The position numbers and the translations under genes are program-made. The notes below the pieces were generated by a model, which was not told where the DNA came from, searched no databases, and was given only the letters and a program-made list of their open reading frames with translations. This document shows positions 21,852 through 22,646 of a stretch of 22,646 bases of DNA, in pieces. How positions within the stretch are numbered: the first letter of the stretch is position 1; each line of letters starts with the position of its first letter. The DNA is from JAAYAY01 sp964429355 (lineage in GTDB: Bacteria > Planctomycetota > Planctomycetia > Pirellulales > Thermoguttaceae). The DNA lies in assembly GCA_964429355.1 (NCBI GenBank), contig CAYSCH010000127.1:1-22646 (forward strand), given 5' to 3'.

Positions 21852-22646
21852 TCACCGATTGTGCCGAATTCGCCAGACTATTCCAGCGGCGAAAGTGAGG
21901 ATCGATAGAATCGCGACGAGTACCGCCACGTGCTGGGGGTTCCGCGAACGTTCCGCGACCTTACTGCGCGGCTCTGCCGGCGGCCCCGGTTTGGTCTGTT
22001 CGTCTGCTTTCAGCACAGGCGCCGGTTTGACGACCGGCGTGGCGCCTTGCGGCGCCGTCGCCGGGGGTGTCATCACCTGCCCCACAACAGGCTGCGGGGC
22101 GGCTGCCGGACGATCCGAAGCGGCTTGGGGTGTGAAAGTCGCCGCTAAATTGGTATTGCCTGTTCGCTGCAGTTGCCGGCGGAATTTCTCCAACGTTCCC
22201 TCGGCAAGCTGCGAAGAAGCGCCGGCAATCTGTTCGGCAAAGGAGTTGAGCTGCCCTCCTGCGCAAATGTGCGCCGCGCAGGCCGCGCCGTGTCGGGCCA
22301 CCGTTTCCACATACACACGAGCGGCCAGCTCAAGGGTCTTGGCGTCCAGTTTCTGAAGACCCTTGCGATGGGTTTCCAGTACCCGTGAAGCAGTGTTCTG
22401 CAACGCGTGTGGGTTGTTCTGCTCGAAGAAGTTGCGAAGGCCCAGTTCGTACTTGTCGTCCAGGTAGATCTCGGCGTATTTCTGCCAGTCGTCGGCGGTG
22501 ATCACGTCGCTGACCACGTCCCACCCGAACTGGTTATCGGCAATGCGGCTGAAGTACCTGGCCCCGTCGTATCCTTCCGCCATCATTGCGCGGATGAACT
22601 CCGGATTCTGGTATCGGCTCAACTGTTCGAGCACGACAGCCTCGCG
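21852..22646 (-). CDS. CobN/HmuS-like chelatase family protein, C-terminal part (runs off right edge)
   Basis: Only the last 264 residues are in the window; the gene enters from the right edge on the minus strand. The segment LSRYQNPEFIRAMMAEGYDGARYFSRIADNQFGWDVVSDVITADDWQ is the conserved C-terminal end of the CobN/BchH large chelatase subunit (NPxWI..M...GY.GA......D..FGWD). NNPHALQNTASRVLETHRKGLQ follows, as in CobN. An extension follows with RHGAACAAHICAGG, a Pro/Ala/Gln-rich linker (about 165-235) and a C-terminal membrane helix (about 238-256) ending RIRHNR. That membrane tail is absent from classical CobN but resembles CobN-like HmuS proteins of haem or metal-porphyrin uptake systems. 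Which metal or porphyrin is handled cannot be told from this part. Confidence 0.85.
   Translation of the reverse strand, partial: REAVVLEQLSRYQNPEFIRAMMAEGYDGARYFSRIADNQFGWDVVSDVITADDWQKYAEIYLDDKYELGLRNFFEQNNPHALQNTASRVLETHRKGLQKLDAKTLELAARVYVETVARHGAACAAHICAGGQLNSFAEQIAGASSQLAEGTLEKFRRQLQRTGNTNLAATFTPQAASDRPAAAPQPVVGQVMTPPATAPQGATPVVKPAPVLKADEQTKPGPPAEPRSKVAERSRNPQHVAVLVAILSILTFAAGIVWRIRHNR

Noticed and set aside
1..22646. tRNA, rRNA, insertion sequence with transposase, prophage or attachment site
   Set aside because: No T-loop/anticodon pattern, rRNA motif, transposase, integrase or flanking direct repeats were seen anywhere in the window.

Overview
The window is a GC-rich bacterial chromosome segment that most likely comes from a planctomycete (Pirellulales-like). 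The evidence is the density of planctomycete-type families: two secreted DUF1080 proteins, a WD40/PD40 protein with a C-terminal domain common in that phylum, a 54-residue 'KGRS...GPIAT' membrane protein, and a CobN-like protein ending in a membrane anchor. A partly dismantled division/cell-wall cluster points the same way. The assignment rests on recognised protein families, not on a marker gene. MurE carries a DNPR motif, which suggests a meso-diaminopimelate peptidoglycan.

Positions 1-6.3 kb hold a minus-strand cell-wall block transcribed murE - murF - mraY - murG. Nothing resembling murD or ftsW lies between mraY and murG. That gap instead holds two copies of a dispersed ~85 bp repeat with a GC-rich hairpin. 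The 427 bp murF-mraY gap folds, on the transcribed strand, into a closed multi-hairpin structure and is the best candidate here for an undescribed RNA. MurE has Pro where the Mg-site His of the RDHLDxH motif is expected.

Positions 6.5-12.2 kb hold two minus-strand DUF1080 proteins (one with a ~180-residue Pro-Glu-Lys tail built on 90 bp tandem DNA repeats), a divergent small membrane protein and a large plus-strand WD40 protein.

Positions 12.5-19.0 kb are a minus-strand membrane-surveillance-like block. In transcription order it is a membrane-anchored M48 metallopeptidase, three tandem AIM24/TIGR00266 paralogues (the last with an N-terminal zinc ribbon), a small 79-residue protein, an NfeD-like protein with a His/Asp/Gly-rich loop, and flotillin. 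NfeD and flotillin overlap by 8 bp and form a classic pair. The M48-AIM24 set is probably one transcript, possibly starting leaderless.

Positions 19.0-22.6 kb hold a two-domain GNAT acetyltransferase (+), a strong bidirectional terminator, a secreted MORN-repeat protein (-), a 0.5 kb gap, and the 3' end of a CobN/HmuS-like chelatase-family gene that runs off the right edge.

The repeat family occurs at about seven places, always in the same orientation and always between genes. Two copies begin exactly at the stop codon of the neighbouring gene.
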